Assembly (NCBI RefSeq): GCF_012928505.1
Contig: NZ_JABBJN010000012.1
Coordinates: 62,001-126,000, forward strand
DNA length: 64,000 nt
Source: Achromobacter sp. Bel
GTDB lineage: Bacteria > Pseudomonadota > Gammaproteobacteria > Burkholderiales > Burkholderiaceae_B
Direction of reading: 5' to 3'
In this document: positions 26,865 through 35,935 of the stretch, piece after piece
Layout: the number at the start of each line of letters is the position of its first letter
Position numbering within the stretch: position 1 is the stretch's first letter
Notes under the pieces: model-generated
What the model saw: only the letters and a program-made list of their open reading frames with translations
Databases searched by the model: none
Told to the model about the DNA's origin: nothing
Translations under genes and position numbers: made by a program

Positions 26865-28355
26865 TCAATCAGGCACGTAGAAGCTGGCGGGTTCGTCGGT
26901 TTCAATCGGCTGGTTTCCACCGTCGTGACCGCGCGCGCGCAATGTGATGGCATGTGCGCCGGGTTCGGCACCGGCTGGCGCCCGGATCACCATCGGAACC
27001 AGCTTGTTGGCGGCGGGCTCCACCTCCACCACATCCGACCCCTGCTGGCCCGTCATCACAACCAGTCCCGGCATGCCGTCGGCCGACAGTCGCAGCCGCA
27101 TGGCGGTGTCCGACGTGTTGATGATCTGCAGCCGGTAGACGTTCTCGATCTGGCCGCCCGCCACTTCGCGGCCCAGCGCCCCGCGATCGCGGATGACGTC
27201 CACCCGCAGCGGGTTACGCATCGCCAACGACGCCACGAACGCCACCGCCATGATGAGGATCAGCGTGCCGTAGATCAGCACGCGCGGGCGCAGCAGGTGC
27301 GAACGCGCGCTTTTGGCCGACAGGCCGTCCTGCATGGCGCGGTCAGACGTGTAGCGGATCAGGCCGGGCTCGTACTGCATCTTGTCCATCACCTGCTCGC
27401 AGGCGTCGATACAGGCGCCGCAGCCGATGCACATGTATTGCAGGCCCTCGCGAATGTCGATGCCGGTGGGGCAAACTTGTACGCACAGGCTGCAGTCCAC
27501 GCAATCGCCCAGACCGGCCGCCTTGTGGTCGACCTTGCGCGAACGTCCGCCGCGCGGGTCGCCGCGGCGCTTGTCATAGGTGACGACAAAGGTGTCGGGG
27601 TCGACCATCACGCTTTGGAAGCGGGCGTAGGGGCACATGTACTTGCAGACGGACTCGCGCATGAAACCCGCGTTGCCCCAGGTGGCAAAGCCGTAGAACA
27701 GCATCCAGAACCATTGCCACGGTCCCAGTTGCAGTGTGAACAGCTCATGGCCCAGCTCGCGGATCGGTGCGAAATAGCCGATGAACGTGGAGCCCGTCCA
27801 CCAGGCCAGCGCGATCCACAAGAAATGCTTGGTGATCTTCAGGCGCGCCTTGCGCCAGGTCCAGGGTGATTCATCCAGGCGGATGCGCGCGATGCGGTCG
27901 CCTTCGACCTTGCGTTCGATCCACATGAAGATCTCGGTGTAGACCGTTTGTGGACAGGCGTAGCCACAGAACAGCCGACCCGCCACGGCGGTGAACAGGA
28001 ACAGCGCCAGCGCCGATATCACCAGCAACACGGCCAGATAGACGACGTCCTGCGGCCACAGCACCAGCCCGAACAGGTAGAACTTGCGTGCGCCCAAGTC
28101 GAACAGCACAGCCTGGCGGCCGTTCCATTGCAACCAGGGCAGGCCGTAGAAGATCAGTTGAGTAATAAAGACGAAAGCGATGCGCCAGCGGGCAAAAATG
28201 CCGCTGACGGATCGCGGATAGATCTTGCTGCGTACACCCGCCAGGGTCTGTTCCAGCGTTTCCTGCCCGGGGCGTGGCGGCCGCGTGTGCGGCCGCCAGG
28301 GCGGCGGGTCGCCGTCAGGCGGTGTGCCGACGCTTGCGGTTGACCCATCTTCCAT
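26865..28355 (-). CDS. ccoG: Cytochrome c oxidase accessory protein CcoG (RdxA/FixG)
   Basis: A 496-residue polyferredoxin-like membrane protein. It has several helices, the conserved FCGYACPQTVYTEIFMWIE segment, a double 4Fe-4S motif (CVDCSLCVQVCP and CIGCGACIDACE) and a C-terminal Ig-like periplasmic domain. CcoG helps deliver reduced copper during cbb3 oxidase assembly. The start at 28355 is supported by GGAGC upstream. The gap to ccoP (76 bases) contains a GTGGGGG/CCCCCAC hairpin. Confidence 0.93.
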   Translation of the reverse strand: MEDGSTASVGTPPDGDPPPWRPHTRPPRPGQETLEQTLAGVRSKIYPRSVSGIFARWRIAFVFITQLIFYGLPWLQWNGRQAVLFDLGARKFYLFGLVLWPQDVVYLAVLLVISALALFLFTAVAGRLFCGYACPQTVYTEIFMWIERKVEGDRIARIRLDESPWTWRKARLKITKHFLWIALAWWTGSTFIGYFAPIRELGHELFTLQLGPWQWFWMLFYGFATWGNAGFMRESVCKYMCPYARFQSVMVDPDTFVVTYDKRRGDPRGGRSRKVDHKAAGLGDCVDCSLCVQVCPTGIDIREGLQYMCIGCGACIDACEQVMDKMQYEPGLIRYTSDRAMQDGLSAKSARSHLLRPRVLIYGTLILIMAVAFVASLAMRNPLRVDVIRDRGALGREVAGGQIENVYRLQIINTSDTAMRLRLSADGMPGLVVMTGQQGSDVVEVEPAANKLVPMVIRAPAGAEPGAHAITLRARGHDGGNQPIETDEPASFYVPD

Positions 28356-28384
28356 TTGCTGCTCCGTCCTGTAAGTCCAATGAT

Positions 28385-28411
28385 GTGGGGGCCGCATGAC
28401 GCGCCCCCCAC
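28385..28411 (-). repeat. Inverted repeat between ccoP and ccoG
   Basis: GTGGGGG (28385-28391) pairs with CCCCCAC (28405-28411) in the ccoP-ccoG gap. It has no T run, so it may be an attenuator or an mRNA end that separates abundant ccoNOQP message from ccoG. This role is inferred. Confidence 0.45.
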
Positions 28412-28431
28412 TTAAGCACCTGCTTGCCGCG

Positions 28432-29433
28432 TTACTTGGCGGCGGCCGGCGTTGCGGTATTGGCGGCGACGGGTGCCGCCGCCGTCGCCGCGCCTTGCGC
28501 TGCCGCTTCCGGCGCGGTGGTGCCCGGCTTGTTCGACAGCCCCCACACCCAGGCCGTCAGCACTTTGATCTGCTCGGGGTTCAGGATGTGTTCGTGCGCC
28601 GGCATGCGGTTGTCGCGGCCATCCAGGATCGTCTTTACGATCGTGGCTTCCGAACTGCCGTACAACCACACGTCGTCCGTCAGGTTGGGCGCGCCCAGCA
28701 ACGGGTTGCCCTTGCCGTCCACGCCGTGACAGGCCACGCAATAGTTGGCGAACTCGCGCTTGCCGCGGAACACGCGGATATCGTCAGAGGTCAGCCCCGA
28801 CAACGAGCGCACGTACTGGGCGATATCACCGGCGGTCTTGGCGTCGATCGCGGCCTTCCAGGGCGGCATCACCCCGTGGCGCCCCTTGGTGATGGTCTCC
28901 ATGATGGTTTCGGGCGAACCGCCGTAGAGCCAGTCGCCGTCGGTCAGGTTGGGAAAGCTGGGGCCGCCCTTCGCGTCCGAACCGTGGCATTGCGCGCACG
29001 TGTTCAAGAACAGGCGCTGCCCCATTTCCAAGGCGGCCGGGTCCTCTGCCACCTGCGGCACCGTCATGGTTTCGAAGCGCGCGTAGATCGGGCGAACGGC
29101 CTCGGCCATCTTCGCCTGGTGCCGCGCGACTTCTTCCGTGCTGCTGTAGCCCAGTTGGCCCTTGTACGAACCCAGGCCCGGCATGAAAAACAGGTAGCCC
29201 AGCGCGAACACGCACGCCAGCAGGTACATCCAGGTCCACCAGGTGGGGACCGGGTTGTTGAGTTCGGTCAGGTCGCCGTCCCAGACATGGCCGGTGTCTT
29301 CGACCTGGCCGCTGGCCGGCTTGGTGCTGAGCCAGCGGCGCTGCGTGTACAGCAGCCACAGGCACCAGACCACGCCGCCCACGGCGACGACCGAGATGAA
29401 ATACCCCCAGAAGCCATTAACGAAATCGCTCAT
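28432..29433 (-). CDS. ccoP: cbb3-type cytochrome c oxidase subunit III, di-haem (CcoP)
   Basis: A 333-residue subunit: an N-terminal helix, a second helix (WTWMYLLACVFALGYLFF) and two class I cytochrome c domains with CAQCH and CVACH haem motifs. Distal methionines are in MPPW and MPAH. The tail after the second domain is an Ala/Pro/Thr-rich linker. It passes electrons from cytochrome c to CcoO/CcoN in the periplasm-facing membrane complex. It overlaps ccoQ by 4 bases. Confidence 0.95.
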   Translation of the reverse strand: MSDFVNGFWGYFISVVAVGGVVWCLWLLYTQRRWLSTKPASGQVEDTGHVWDGDLTELNNPVPTWWTWMYLLACVFALGYLFFMPGLGSYKGQLGYSSTEEVARHQAKMAEAVRPIYARFETMTVPQVAEDPAALEMGQRLFLNTCAQCHGSDAKGGPSFPNLTDGDWLYGGSPETIMETITKGRHGVMPPWKAAIDAKTAGDIAQYVRSLSGLTSDDIRVFRGKREFANYCVACHGVDGKGNPLLGAPNLTDDVWLYGSSEATIVKTILDGRDNRMPAHEHILNPEQIKVLTAWVWGLSNKPGTTAPEAAAQGAATAAAPVAANTATPAAAK

Positions 29434-29606
29434 GACCGATTCGCTCCATCTTGTTGTGCCTGGCCGAACTCGTCGGGCAGGGCGAACGGCAGCATGGCCG
29501 ATTCGCGGTTGGCGCTCTGGCGGCCGCGCGAGCAGGCCCACCAGACGATGCCGAAAAAGGTTGCCATCGAAATGGCGGTGACGATCGCGCTCAGGTAGCC
29601 CACCAT
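29430..29606 (-). CDS. ccoQ: cbb3-type cytochrome oxidase subunit CcoQ
   Basis: A 58-residue single-helix protein (IVTAISMATFFGIVWWACSR) with a hydrophilic tail, the standard FixQ/CcoQ pattern and position between ccoO and ccoP. GGGAGG precedes the ATG. It stabilises the oxidase complex. Confidence 0.9.
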   Translation of the reverse strand: MVGYLSAIVTAISMATFFGIVWWACSRGRQSANRESAMLPFALPDEFGQAQQDGANRS

Positions 29607-29608
29607 GA

Positions 29609-30346
29609 TCAGCCTCCCGTGGCCGCTTGCGCGGCGGGTTGCACAGCGGACTGCGCGGTAGGTGCTGCCGCCTTCTTGGCCGCTTCGGCCTTCCGGGCGT
29701 CTTCGGCCAGCTTGGCCTGGGCCTTGCGCACGCCTACGCCAAGCTCCTGCAGGTAGGCGACCAGCGCGTCCTCTTCCGTCTTGCCCTCGATGGCCTTGGG
29801 TGCGGCCGCGATGTCGGCATCGGTGTAGGGAACGCCCAGGGCGCGCAGCGCCCGCATGCGTTCGGCCACGTTCTGGCCGGTGATGACCGTCTTTTCCAGC
29901 CAGGGATAGGCGGGCATGTTCGACTCGGGCACCACCTTGCGCGGATCGCGCAAGTGGATGCGGTGCCAGTCGTCGGAGTAGCGTTCGCCCACGCGGGCCA
30001 GATCCGGGCCGGTGCGCTTGGAACCCCACAGGAACGGATGGTCAAAGACCGATTCCGCCGCCGTCGAGTACGAGCCGTAGCGCTGCACTTCCGCCGCCAG
30101 CACACGCACTTGCTGCGAGTGGCAGCCGACGCAGCCTTCACGGATGTACACGTCGCGGCCCATCAGCCGCAGCGGGCTGTAGGGCTCCACGCCGGCGACG
30201 GGCTGGGTCGTGCTGTGCTGGAAGAACAGCGGAACGATCTGAACCAGGCCCGCGAAGGACACCACCAGGATGCTGGCGATGATCATCCAGCCGATGTTCT
30301 TCTCAAGCGTCTGGTGAGAAAAGAAGCCAGGTTTCTTGTTGGCCAT
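29609..30346 (-). CDS. ccoO: cbb3-type cytochrome c oxidase subunit II, mono-haem (CcoO)
   Basis: A 245-residue membrane-anchored cytochrome c: one N-terminal helix ([20 protein letters not shown]), then the haem site GCVGCHSQQ and the axial-methionine region [10 protein letters not shown]. An Ala-rich C-terminal tail of about 40 residues is longer than in minimal CcoO. GAGGAC precedes the ATG at 30346. It lies 10 bases after ccoN. Confidence 0.95.
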   Translation of the reverse strand: MANKKPGFFSHQTLEKNIGWMIIASILVVSFAGLVQIVPLFFQHSTTQPVAGVEPYSPLRLMGRDVYIREGCVGCHSQQVRVLAAEVQRYGSYSTAAESVFDHPFLWGSKRTGPDLARVGERYSDDWHRIHLRDPRKVVPESNMPAYPWLEKTVITGQNVAERMRALRALGVPYTDADIAAAPKAIEGKTEEDALVAYLQELGVGVRKAQAKLAEDARKAEAAKKAAAPTAQSAVQPAAQAATGG

Positions 30347-30356
30347 GATGTCCTCG

Positions 30357-31844
30357 TCAAACAGTAGCCGGCGCGGCGGTCGCAACAACCGGCGGGCGAG
30401 CGGCGTGGGGGTCGTCTTGCGGAATGGCGGGGTTAACGGGTTGCGCACCGCGCACCGTCATCCACACGTTCCAGGCCATGACGAACACGCCGGACAGGAA
30501 CAACGTGCCACCCAGCAAACGGATCAGGTAGTACGGGACGCGCGTCTTCAGTTCTTCGACAAAGCTGTAGACCAGCGTGCCGTCGGAAGCGGTATCGCGC
30601 CACATCAAACCTTGCTGCACCCCGGCGATCCACATGGCGGCGATGTACAGCACCACGCCGATGGTCGCGATCCAGAAGTGCAATTCGATCGCCTTCACAC
30701 TGTGCATCTTCTCGCGGCCATACAGGCGCGGGATCAGGTAGTACAGGGAGCCGAACGAAATCATGGCGACCCAGCCCAGCGCGCCGGAGTGCACGTGGCC
30801 GATGGTCCAGTCCGTGTAGTGCGACAGCGCATTGACCGTGCGGATCGACATCATCGAACCTTCGAAGGTCGACATGCCGTAGAACGACAGCGCCGTCACC
30901 ATGAACTTCAGGATCGGATCGGTGCGCAGCTTGTACCAGGCGCCCTGCAGGGTCATGATGCCGTTGATCATGCCGCCCCAGGAAGGCGCCAGCAGGATCA
31001 GCGAGAACGTCATGCCCAGCGACTGGGTCCAGTCCGGCAGCGACGTATACAGCAGGTGGTGCGGGCCCGCCCACATGTACGTGAAGGCCAGCGCCCAGAA
31101 GTGGACGATGGACAGGCGGTACGAATAGATGGGGCGGCCAGCCTGCTTGGGCACGAAGTAATACATCATGCCCAGGAAGCTGGTGGTCAGGAAAAAGCCC
31201 ACCGCGTTATGGCCGTACCACCACTGCACCATGGCGTCCTGGACGCCGGCGTACGCCGAATACGACTTCCACAACGACACCGGCATTTCGATGTTGTTGA
31301 AGATGTGCAAGATGGCGATAGTCAGGATGTACGAGCCGAAGAACCAGTTGGCCACGTAGATGTGCTTGGACCGACGCTTGATGATCGTGCCGAAGAACAC
31401 GATGGCGTAGGCGACCCAGACCAGCGTGATCAGGATGTCGATCGGCCATTCGAGTTCCGCGTATTCCTTGCTGCTGGTGAAACCCATCGGCAGCGTGATG
31501 GCGGCGGCGACGATGACGATCTGCCAGCCCCAGAACGTGAACGCGGCCAAGGGGCCACAGAACAGGCGGGCCTGACAGGTGCGCTGGACGACGTAGTAAG
31601 ACGTCGTGAACAGCGCGCTGCCACCGAAGGCGAAGATCACCGCGTTGGTGTGCAGCGGACGCAGGCGGCCGTAGCTCAACCATGCGGTATCGAAATTCAA
31701 CTGAGGCCAAATCAGCTGCGCGGCGATAAAAACGCCCACAGCCATGCCGACAATGCCCCAAACCACCGTCATGAGCGCGAACTGCCTCACGATCTTGTAG
31801 TTGAAGGTATCGGCCTTGCTTGCGATTGCGGCGCAATCGTTCAT
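30357..31844 (-). CDS. ccoN: cbb3-type cytochrome c oxidase catalytic subunit I (CcoN)
   Basis: A 495-residue haem-copper oxidase subunit with about 12 helices. Copper/haem histidine segments are visible ([18 protein letters not shown]-like [19 protein letters not shown], and [10 protein letters not shown] near the end of the core). It reduces O2 to water with high affinity. The ATG at 31844 follows AGGGGAAGGG; a GTG directly before it is possible. First gene of ccoNOQP, with an FNR-type box 73 bases upstream of the start. Confidence 0.95.
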   Translation of the reverse strand: MNDCAAIASKADTFNYKIVRQFALMTVVWGIVGMAVGVFIAAQLIWPQLNFDTAWLSYGRLRPLHTNAVIFAFGGSALFTTSYYVVQRTCQARLFCGPLAAFTFWGWQIVIVAAAITLPMGFTSSKEYAELEWPIDILITLVWVAYAIVFFGTIIKRRSKHIYVANWFFGSYILTIAILHIFNNIEMPVSLWKSYSAYAGVQDAMVQWWYGHNAVGFFLTTSFLGMMYYFVPKQAGRPIYSYRLSIVHFWALAFTYMWAGPHHLLYTSLPDWTQSLGMTFSLILLAPSWGGMINGIMTLQGAWYKLRTDPILKFMVTALSFYGMSTFEGSMMSIRTVNALSHYTDWTIGHVHSGALGWVAMISFGSLYYLIPRLYGREKMHSVKAIELHFWIATIGVVLYIAAMWIAGVQQGLMWRDTASDGTLVYSFVEELKTRVPYYLIRLLGGTLFLSGVFVMAWNVWMTVRGAQPVNPAIPQDDPHAARPPVVATAAPATV

Positions 31845-31910
31845 CACCCTTCCCCTAAAGTAACAAATAGCTCCAGGCTCAGATGATGGGACTAGTCACA
31901 CAAGTCGGCG

Positions 31911-31924
31911 TTGATATGGATCAA
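31911..31924 (-). promoter_or_regulatory. FNR/ANR box upstream of ccoN
   Basis: TTGAT-ATGG-ATCAA is a perfect match to the FNR consensus, centred 73 bases before the ccoN start. With the box at -41.5 a CATCAT -10 element (31883-31888) falls at the right place. This fits low-oxygen activation of ccoNOQP. Confidence 0.85.
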
Positions 31925-32097
31925 GCGCCAGAGGTCCGGACGGGGAACGCGGCGCACGCACAACGGAACGGCAAGGAGAAATGCGAATGTTGTGGTCGAA
32001 TTGCGATCGCGTTGCGCTCGAATTGAAGCCGACTTGCCGTCGGCGCGACGCGAATCGGGCGCATGGCCCGCCCCAGAAACGCGATGCGCAGCGGCGT

Positions 32098-32259
32098 TCA
32101 GCCGCGGCTTGCCGGACCGCTGTCGTCGTCGCGCAGGATGGCTGTTCCGGCGTTGTCGGTATCGTCGTACTGGCCGTTGAACACGGCCCACCACAGCGAT
32201 ATGCCGATGGCCAGCACGAACAGCAGGGACAGCGGCAACAACAGGTACAGGATGGTCAT
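32098..32259 (-). CDS. ccoS: cbb3 oxidase maturation protein CcoS
   Basis: A 53-residue protein with one N-terminal helix (MTILYLLLPLSLLFVLAIGI) followed by WWAVFNGQYDDTDN, the conserved CcoS/FixS signature. CcoS is required for inserting cofactors into the oxidase. Its ATG overlaps the ccoI-like stop by 4 bases. Confidence 0.92.
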   Translation of the reverse strand: MTILYLLLPLSLLFVLAIGISLWWAVFNGQYDDTDNAGTAILRDDDSGPASRG

Positions 32260-33230
32260 TGGGCGGCTTCCAGCATGCCGGACGGCGTGGCGTCGCCGGA
32301 CCAGTCCCGGCGGCACAGGCGCCAGGAGTTGTAGGCTACCGCCAGCGACGACACCAGCATGGTGATGGCGGCCAGCCACGGCGTGACCCACCCCACCAGC
32401 GCCAGCGGCGTCATGAGCAGATGCCAGACCAGCGACCCGTAGAGGTTCTGGCGGGCCTTGTGGCGCGCCTGCTGCAAAAGCGCGTCCAGCGCGGCGTCGG
32501 GCATGGACGGGTGGGCCGCCAGCGCGGAGTGCGCCGACGCCATGGCCGTGGGCACCGCCATCGACATGGCGCAGGGGCAGCTCATGACCAGCAGCGCCAC
32601 CATCACCGGAAGGCTGTGCGCAGGATCGATATAGGCCCAGGCAGCGGCCGCGGCAAGCGCAAGGGCCACCTGCGCCATGACGAAACGGGATGCCAGCCGG
32701 TCGGCGCGGGCGCCCAGGTCCAGGCGTTGCGCCTCGACCCGCTCATGCCGCTGCCCGCCCGACGCGCCGCCGAAGGATTGGCGTGCGCAGAGTTCCAGGT
32801 AGCGCGCCGTCAGCAGGAACGCCACGAACATCGTGACGGAATCGAAATAGACCTCGCCGCGGCCCGTCCAGGTGGCGTGAACGCTGGGGATGAAGGCGGC
32901 GACGATGCCAAGCGCCACCGGGACGTCCATGCCGGCGCGGCCGTGGCGCAGGTTGTCGCCGGCATGGCGCCAGATGGGCCAGGCCGAATAAAGCACTACG
33001 GGGATGGTCAGCGCGAAGCTGGCCCAATTCATCAGCACGATGGCCCAGTCCAGCGTTTCCAGGGCGTCGGCGGGCATGCTGTCGTGGCGCAGGTAGCCGG
33101 GCCACGCGAACATCATGACCTGCATCATGGCCAACCAGGCGAGCGACAGCCGCACCAGCGCGTGGCGGCGCTGCTGGCGGTCGGCATCCGGCAGGCAGGC
33201 AGGGACGGCGAAGATCGATTTTGCTCGCAT
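32256..33230 (-). CDS. ccoI: CcoI/FixI-like protein lacking the ATPase catalytic domains
   Basis: A 324-residue membrane protein that reads as the membrane scaffold of a CcoI copper P1B-ATPase. It has helices at about 26-45, 60-85, 102-120, 126-146, 183-200 and 205-235, the metal-channel CPC (218-220), then the last helix pair (264-303). Missing are the N-terminal HMA domain, the actuator domain (only a 30-residue link between RYLE and ADRLA) and the whole P/N domain with DKTGT (a ~25-residue link after the CPC helix). The frame is continuous, so this is not a frameshift. ccoS overlaps it by 4 bases. Copper export would need a different ATPase, or it acts as a non-hydrolytic scaffold. Confidence 0.8.
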   Translation of the reverse strand: MRAKSIFAVPACLPDADRQQRRHALVRLSLAWLAMMQVMMFAWPGYLRHDSMPADALETLDWAIVLMNWASFALTIPVVLYSAWPIWRHAGDNLRHGRAGMDVPVALGIVAAFIPSVHATWTGRGEVYFDSVTMFVAFLLTARYLELCARQSFGGASGGQRHERVEAQRLDLGARADRLASRFVMAQVALALAAAAAWAYIDPAHSLPVMVALLVMSCPCAMSMAVPTAMASAHSALAAHPSMPDAALDALLQQARHKARQNLYGSLVWHLLMTPLALVGWVTPWLAAITMLVSSLAVAYNSWRLCRRDWSGDATPSGMLEAAQ

Positions 33231-33259
33231 GGCCCGATGGTAACCAGCCCCCTGGCGTG

Positions 33260-33283
33260 GCGCCTTGATCTGGATCAAGGCGC
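33260..33283. promoter_or_regulatory. FNR-type palindrome between bioA and the ccoI-like gene
   Basis: TTGAT-CTGG-ATCAA sits at the centre of a perfect 24-base palindrome (GCGCCTTGATC-TG-GATCAAGGCGC). It lies about 41 bases before the ccoI-like start and just after the bioA stop. It fits an FNR box, but the close spacing would demand a near-leaderless transcript, and the long arms could also act as a terminator hairpin for bioA. Confidence 0.6.
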
Positions 33284-33331
33284 TTTCCGCCTCTTGCCGG
33301 GGCCCTGACGCGGCCGAAGCCGCCGGCCGCG

Positions 33332-34600
33332 TCAGGGCCGTTGCTGGCGCAACACGTCCACCACGGCGCGCATCAATATCGCCAGTTCGTCGTCGGCGAT
33401 TGTCAATGCCGGCGTCAGGTAGACCACGTTGCCGAACGGGCGCACCCAGACGCCGGCCTGGACCAGCCGACGCTTCAAGGCCTCGCGGTCGGCGATGCCG
33501 TCCAGTTCCACCACGCCGATGGCGCCCAGCACGCGCACGTCGCGCACCCAGGGCAAGTCGCGACAGGGTTCCAGGCCGGCGGCCAGCGCCGTTGACAGGC
33601 GTTGCGCCTGCGCCAGCCGGGGCTCGGACTCGAACAGGTCCAATGAGGCATTGGCGGCCGCGCAAGCCAGCGCGTTGCCCATGAAGGTAGGGCCATGCAT
33701 CAGCGCGTGCGCCGGGTCATCAGACCAGAACGCCTCGAACACGCGGTTGCTGGCCACCGTGGCGGCCAAGGGTAGCGTGCCGCCCGTCAGCGCCTTCGAC
33801 AGGGTGATGATGTCGGGCCGGATGCCGGCCTGCTCGAATGCGAACATCGTGCCCGTGCGCCCGAATCCGGTGAAGATCTCGTCGAAGATCAGCAGCAGGC
33901 CGTGGCGGTCGGCCAGCCGGCGCAGGCGGCGCAGCACTTCCGGATCATGCAGCAGCATGCCGCCCGCGCCCTGCACCAGCGGCTCGACCAGGATGCCGGC
34001 CAGTTGCGGCCCGCGCGCCTCAAGGAATTGGTCCAGTGCCGCCGTCGCAGCCTCGTCGCGCGGCAGGTCAACGATGTCGTGCTCGGCCAGCATGCCGCGG
34101 AACAGGCTGTGCATGCCCTCGTCCGGATCGCACACCGCCATGGTGCCGAACGTGTCGCCATGGTAGCCGCCGCGAAACGCCAGGAACCGGCTGCGGCCGC
34201 GCTCGCCCTGGTTCAGCCAGTACTGCACGGCCATCTTCATGGCGACTTCCACTGCCACCGAACCGGAATCGGTATAGAAGACCCGGTCCAGCCCCGGGCC
34301 CAGCAAGCCGGCCAGCCGGCGCGCCAGCTTCAGCGCGGGTTCGTGGGTCAGCCCGCCGAACATCACATGCGGCATGGCGTCCAGCTGCGCGCGCACCGCC
34401 TGGGCGATGTGGGGGTGGTTGTAGCCATGGCAGGCCGTCCACCAGGACGCCACGCCGTCGATCAGGCTGCGCCCGTCAGCCAGTTCCAGCCGGCTGCCGT
34501 GGCTGCGCACGACCGGCAGCGGCGGCGTGGCCGTCTTCATTTGGGCATAGGGAAGCCAGATATGGGGTTGGCCCTGGGCCACCCAGTCGGGCGTGTGCAT
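33332..34600 (-). CDS. bioA: Adenosylmethionine-8-amino-7-oxononanoate aminotransferase (BioA)
   Basis: A 422-residue class III aminotransferase that makes 7,8-diaminononanoate in biotin synthesis, using S-adenosylmethionine as amino donor. BioA features are IWLPYAQMKTA near the N-terminus, DGVASWWTACHGYNHP, FRGGYHGDTFG, IFDEIFTGFGRTG and the PLP lysine in ITLSKALTGG. A GGAG lies before the ATG at 34600. It is divergent from bioF. Confidence 0.95.
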   Translation of the reverse strand: MHTPDWVAQGQPHIWLPYAQMKTATPPLPVVRSHGSRLELADGRSLIDGVASWWTACHGYNHPHIAQAVRAQLDAMPHVMFGGLTHEPALKLARRLAGLLGPGLDRVFYTDSGSVAVEVAMKMAVQYWLNQGERGRSRFLAFRGGYHGDTFGTMAVCDPDEGMHSLFRGMLAEHDIVDLPRDEAATAALDQFLEARGPQLAGILVEPLVQGAGGMLLHDPEVLRRLRRLADRHGLLLIFDEIFTGFGRTGTMFAFEQAGIRPDIITLSKALTGGTLPLAATVASNRVFEAFWSDDPAHALMHGPTFMGNALACAAANASLDLFESEPRLAQAQRLSTALAAGLEPCRDLPWVRDVRVLGAIGVVELDGIADREALKRRLVQAGVWVRPFGNVVYLTPALTIADDELAILMRAVVDVLRQQRP

Positions 34601-34747
34601 GATTGGACTCCGCAAAAACCGGTTGCGGCCCGGGGCTCGGGAGGGGATTGCCCCCTGAAAGCCGCCGCGCGCGCCTCCACTACAATGGCCCGCATTCTAC
34701 GGCCTGGCGCGGGCAGCCCCTGCAGCCGGCCGCTGCCGGATCGATTG

Positions 34748-35935
34748 ATGTCAAAGCTGGATTCCCTGTTTTCCTCCGAGTTGGCCCTCGCCGACACCCG
34801 CCGCGTGCGACGCCGCCTGCGCACCGCCACGGCGGCGCCGCCCGGCCGGATCGTGCTGAACGGCGCGCCTGTGCTGAATTTTTCCAGCAACGACTATCTG
34901 GGCTTGTCCAAGCACCCGCTCTTGATCGAGCGTGCCCGGGAATGGGCGGCGCGACATGGCGCCGGCGCCCAGGCCTCGCGCCTGGTCTGCGGCAATCTGG
35001 ACCTGCACGAGCAGGTGGAAGCCAAGCTGGCGCGCCTGAAAGGCACCGAGGCCGCGGTGCTGCTGGCCTCCGGCTGGCAGGCCAACGCCGCGGTGCTGCC
35101 CGCGCTGCTGCGCGCCGCCGCCACCCGAGGCGAGGTCGAGCTATATGCCGACAAGTTGAACCACGCCAGCCTGCACCATGGCTGCCAGGCGGCCGGCGTG
35201 AAGCAGATCCGCTTCCGGCACAACGACCTGGACCATCTGGAGCGCCTGCTGGCGGCCAGGGCCGAACAAGGGTCGGCTAAGCCCGCCTCCCGATTCATCG
35301 TCACCGAAAGCGTGTTCAGCATGGACGGCGACCGCACCGACGTCGTCCGGCTGGCTGAACTGGCTGACCGCTATCAGGCCTTCGTCTACCTGGACGAAGC
35401 CCATGCCACGGGCGTGCTCGGCCCCGGCGGCATGGGGCTAGCCGGATTGGCGCCCGGCCGCATTGATCTGGCCATGGGCACGTTCAGCAAGGCGCTGGGC
35501 GGCTTTGGCGCCTATGTGGCCGGCTCCAGCGCCCTGTGCGACTACCTGATCAATACGTGCTCCGGATTCATCTACACCACGGCGCTGCCGCCCGCCGTGC
35601 TGGGCGCGATGGACGCTGCCTTGGACCTGGTGCCCACGCTGGACGCCGAACGCGCCCGGCTGGCGGCCGCCGGTGACCATCTGCGCGCCGCGTTCCAGGG
35701 CCTGGGATTGGACACCGGCGCCTCGTCCACGCAGATTGTGCCCGCCATGGTGGGCGACGAAGGCCGCGCGCTGGCGATCGCCGCCGACCTGGAACAGCGA
35801 GGCCTGCTGGCCGTGGCGATCCGCCCGCCCACGGTGCCCGCCGGCACCAGCCGGCTGCGCGTGACGCTCAGCGCCGCCCACCGCGACGCCGACGTGGCGC
35901 AGCTGATCGCCGGCTTTGCGGCGGTGCTGGCATGA
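34748..35935 (+). CDS. bioF: 8-amino-7-oxononanoate synthase (BioF)
   Basis: A 395-residue PLP alpha-oxoamine synthase that condenses pimeloyl-ACP (or -CoA) with alanine. FSSNDYLGLSKHP, VTESVFSMDGD, VYLDEAHATGVLGPGG and the PLP lysine in GTFSKALGGFG are visible. The ATG at 34748 opens the family N-terminus; reading upstream in frame runs into antisense of bioA. Overlaps the bioH-like gene by 4 bases. Confidence 0.95.
   Translation: MSKLDSLFSSELALADTRRVRRRLRTATAAPPGRIVLNGAPVLNFSSNDYLGLSKHPLLIERAREWAARHGAGAQASRLVCGNLDLHEQVEAKLARLKGTEAAVLLASGWQANAAVLPALLRAAATRGEVELYADKLNHASLHHGCQAAGVKQIRFRHNDLDHLERLLAARAEQGSAKPASRFIVTESVFSMDGDRTDVVRLAELADRYQAFVYLDEAHATGVLGPGGMGLAGLAPGRIDLAMGTFSKALGGFGAYVAGSSALCDYLINTCSGFIYTTALPPAVLGAMDAALDLVPTLDAERARLAAAGDHLRAAFQGLGLDTGASSTQIVPAMVGDEGRALAIAADLEQRGLLAVAIRPPTVPAGTSRLRVTLSAAHRDADVAQLIAGFAAVLA

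Noticed and set aside
32256..33230. Reading the short CcoI as a frameshifted pseudogene
   Set aside because: One frame covers both ends of the membrane scaffold, and neither the actuator nor the P-domain is present in any frame. This is domain loss, not a frameshift.
33902..34747. Long in-frame extension upstream of bioF
   Set aside because: It is antisense to bioA; the bioF family N-terminus begins at the ATG at 34748.
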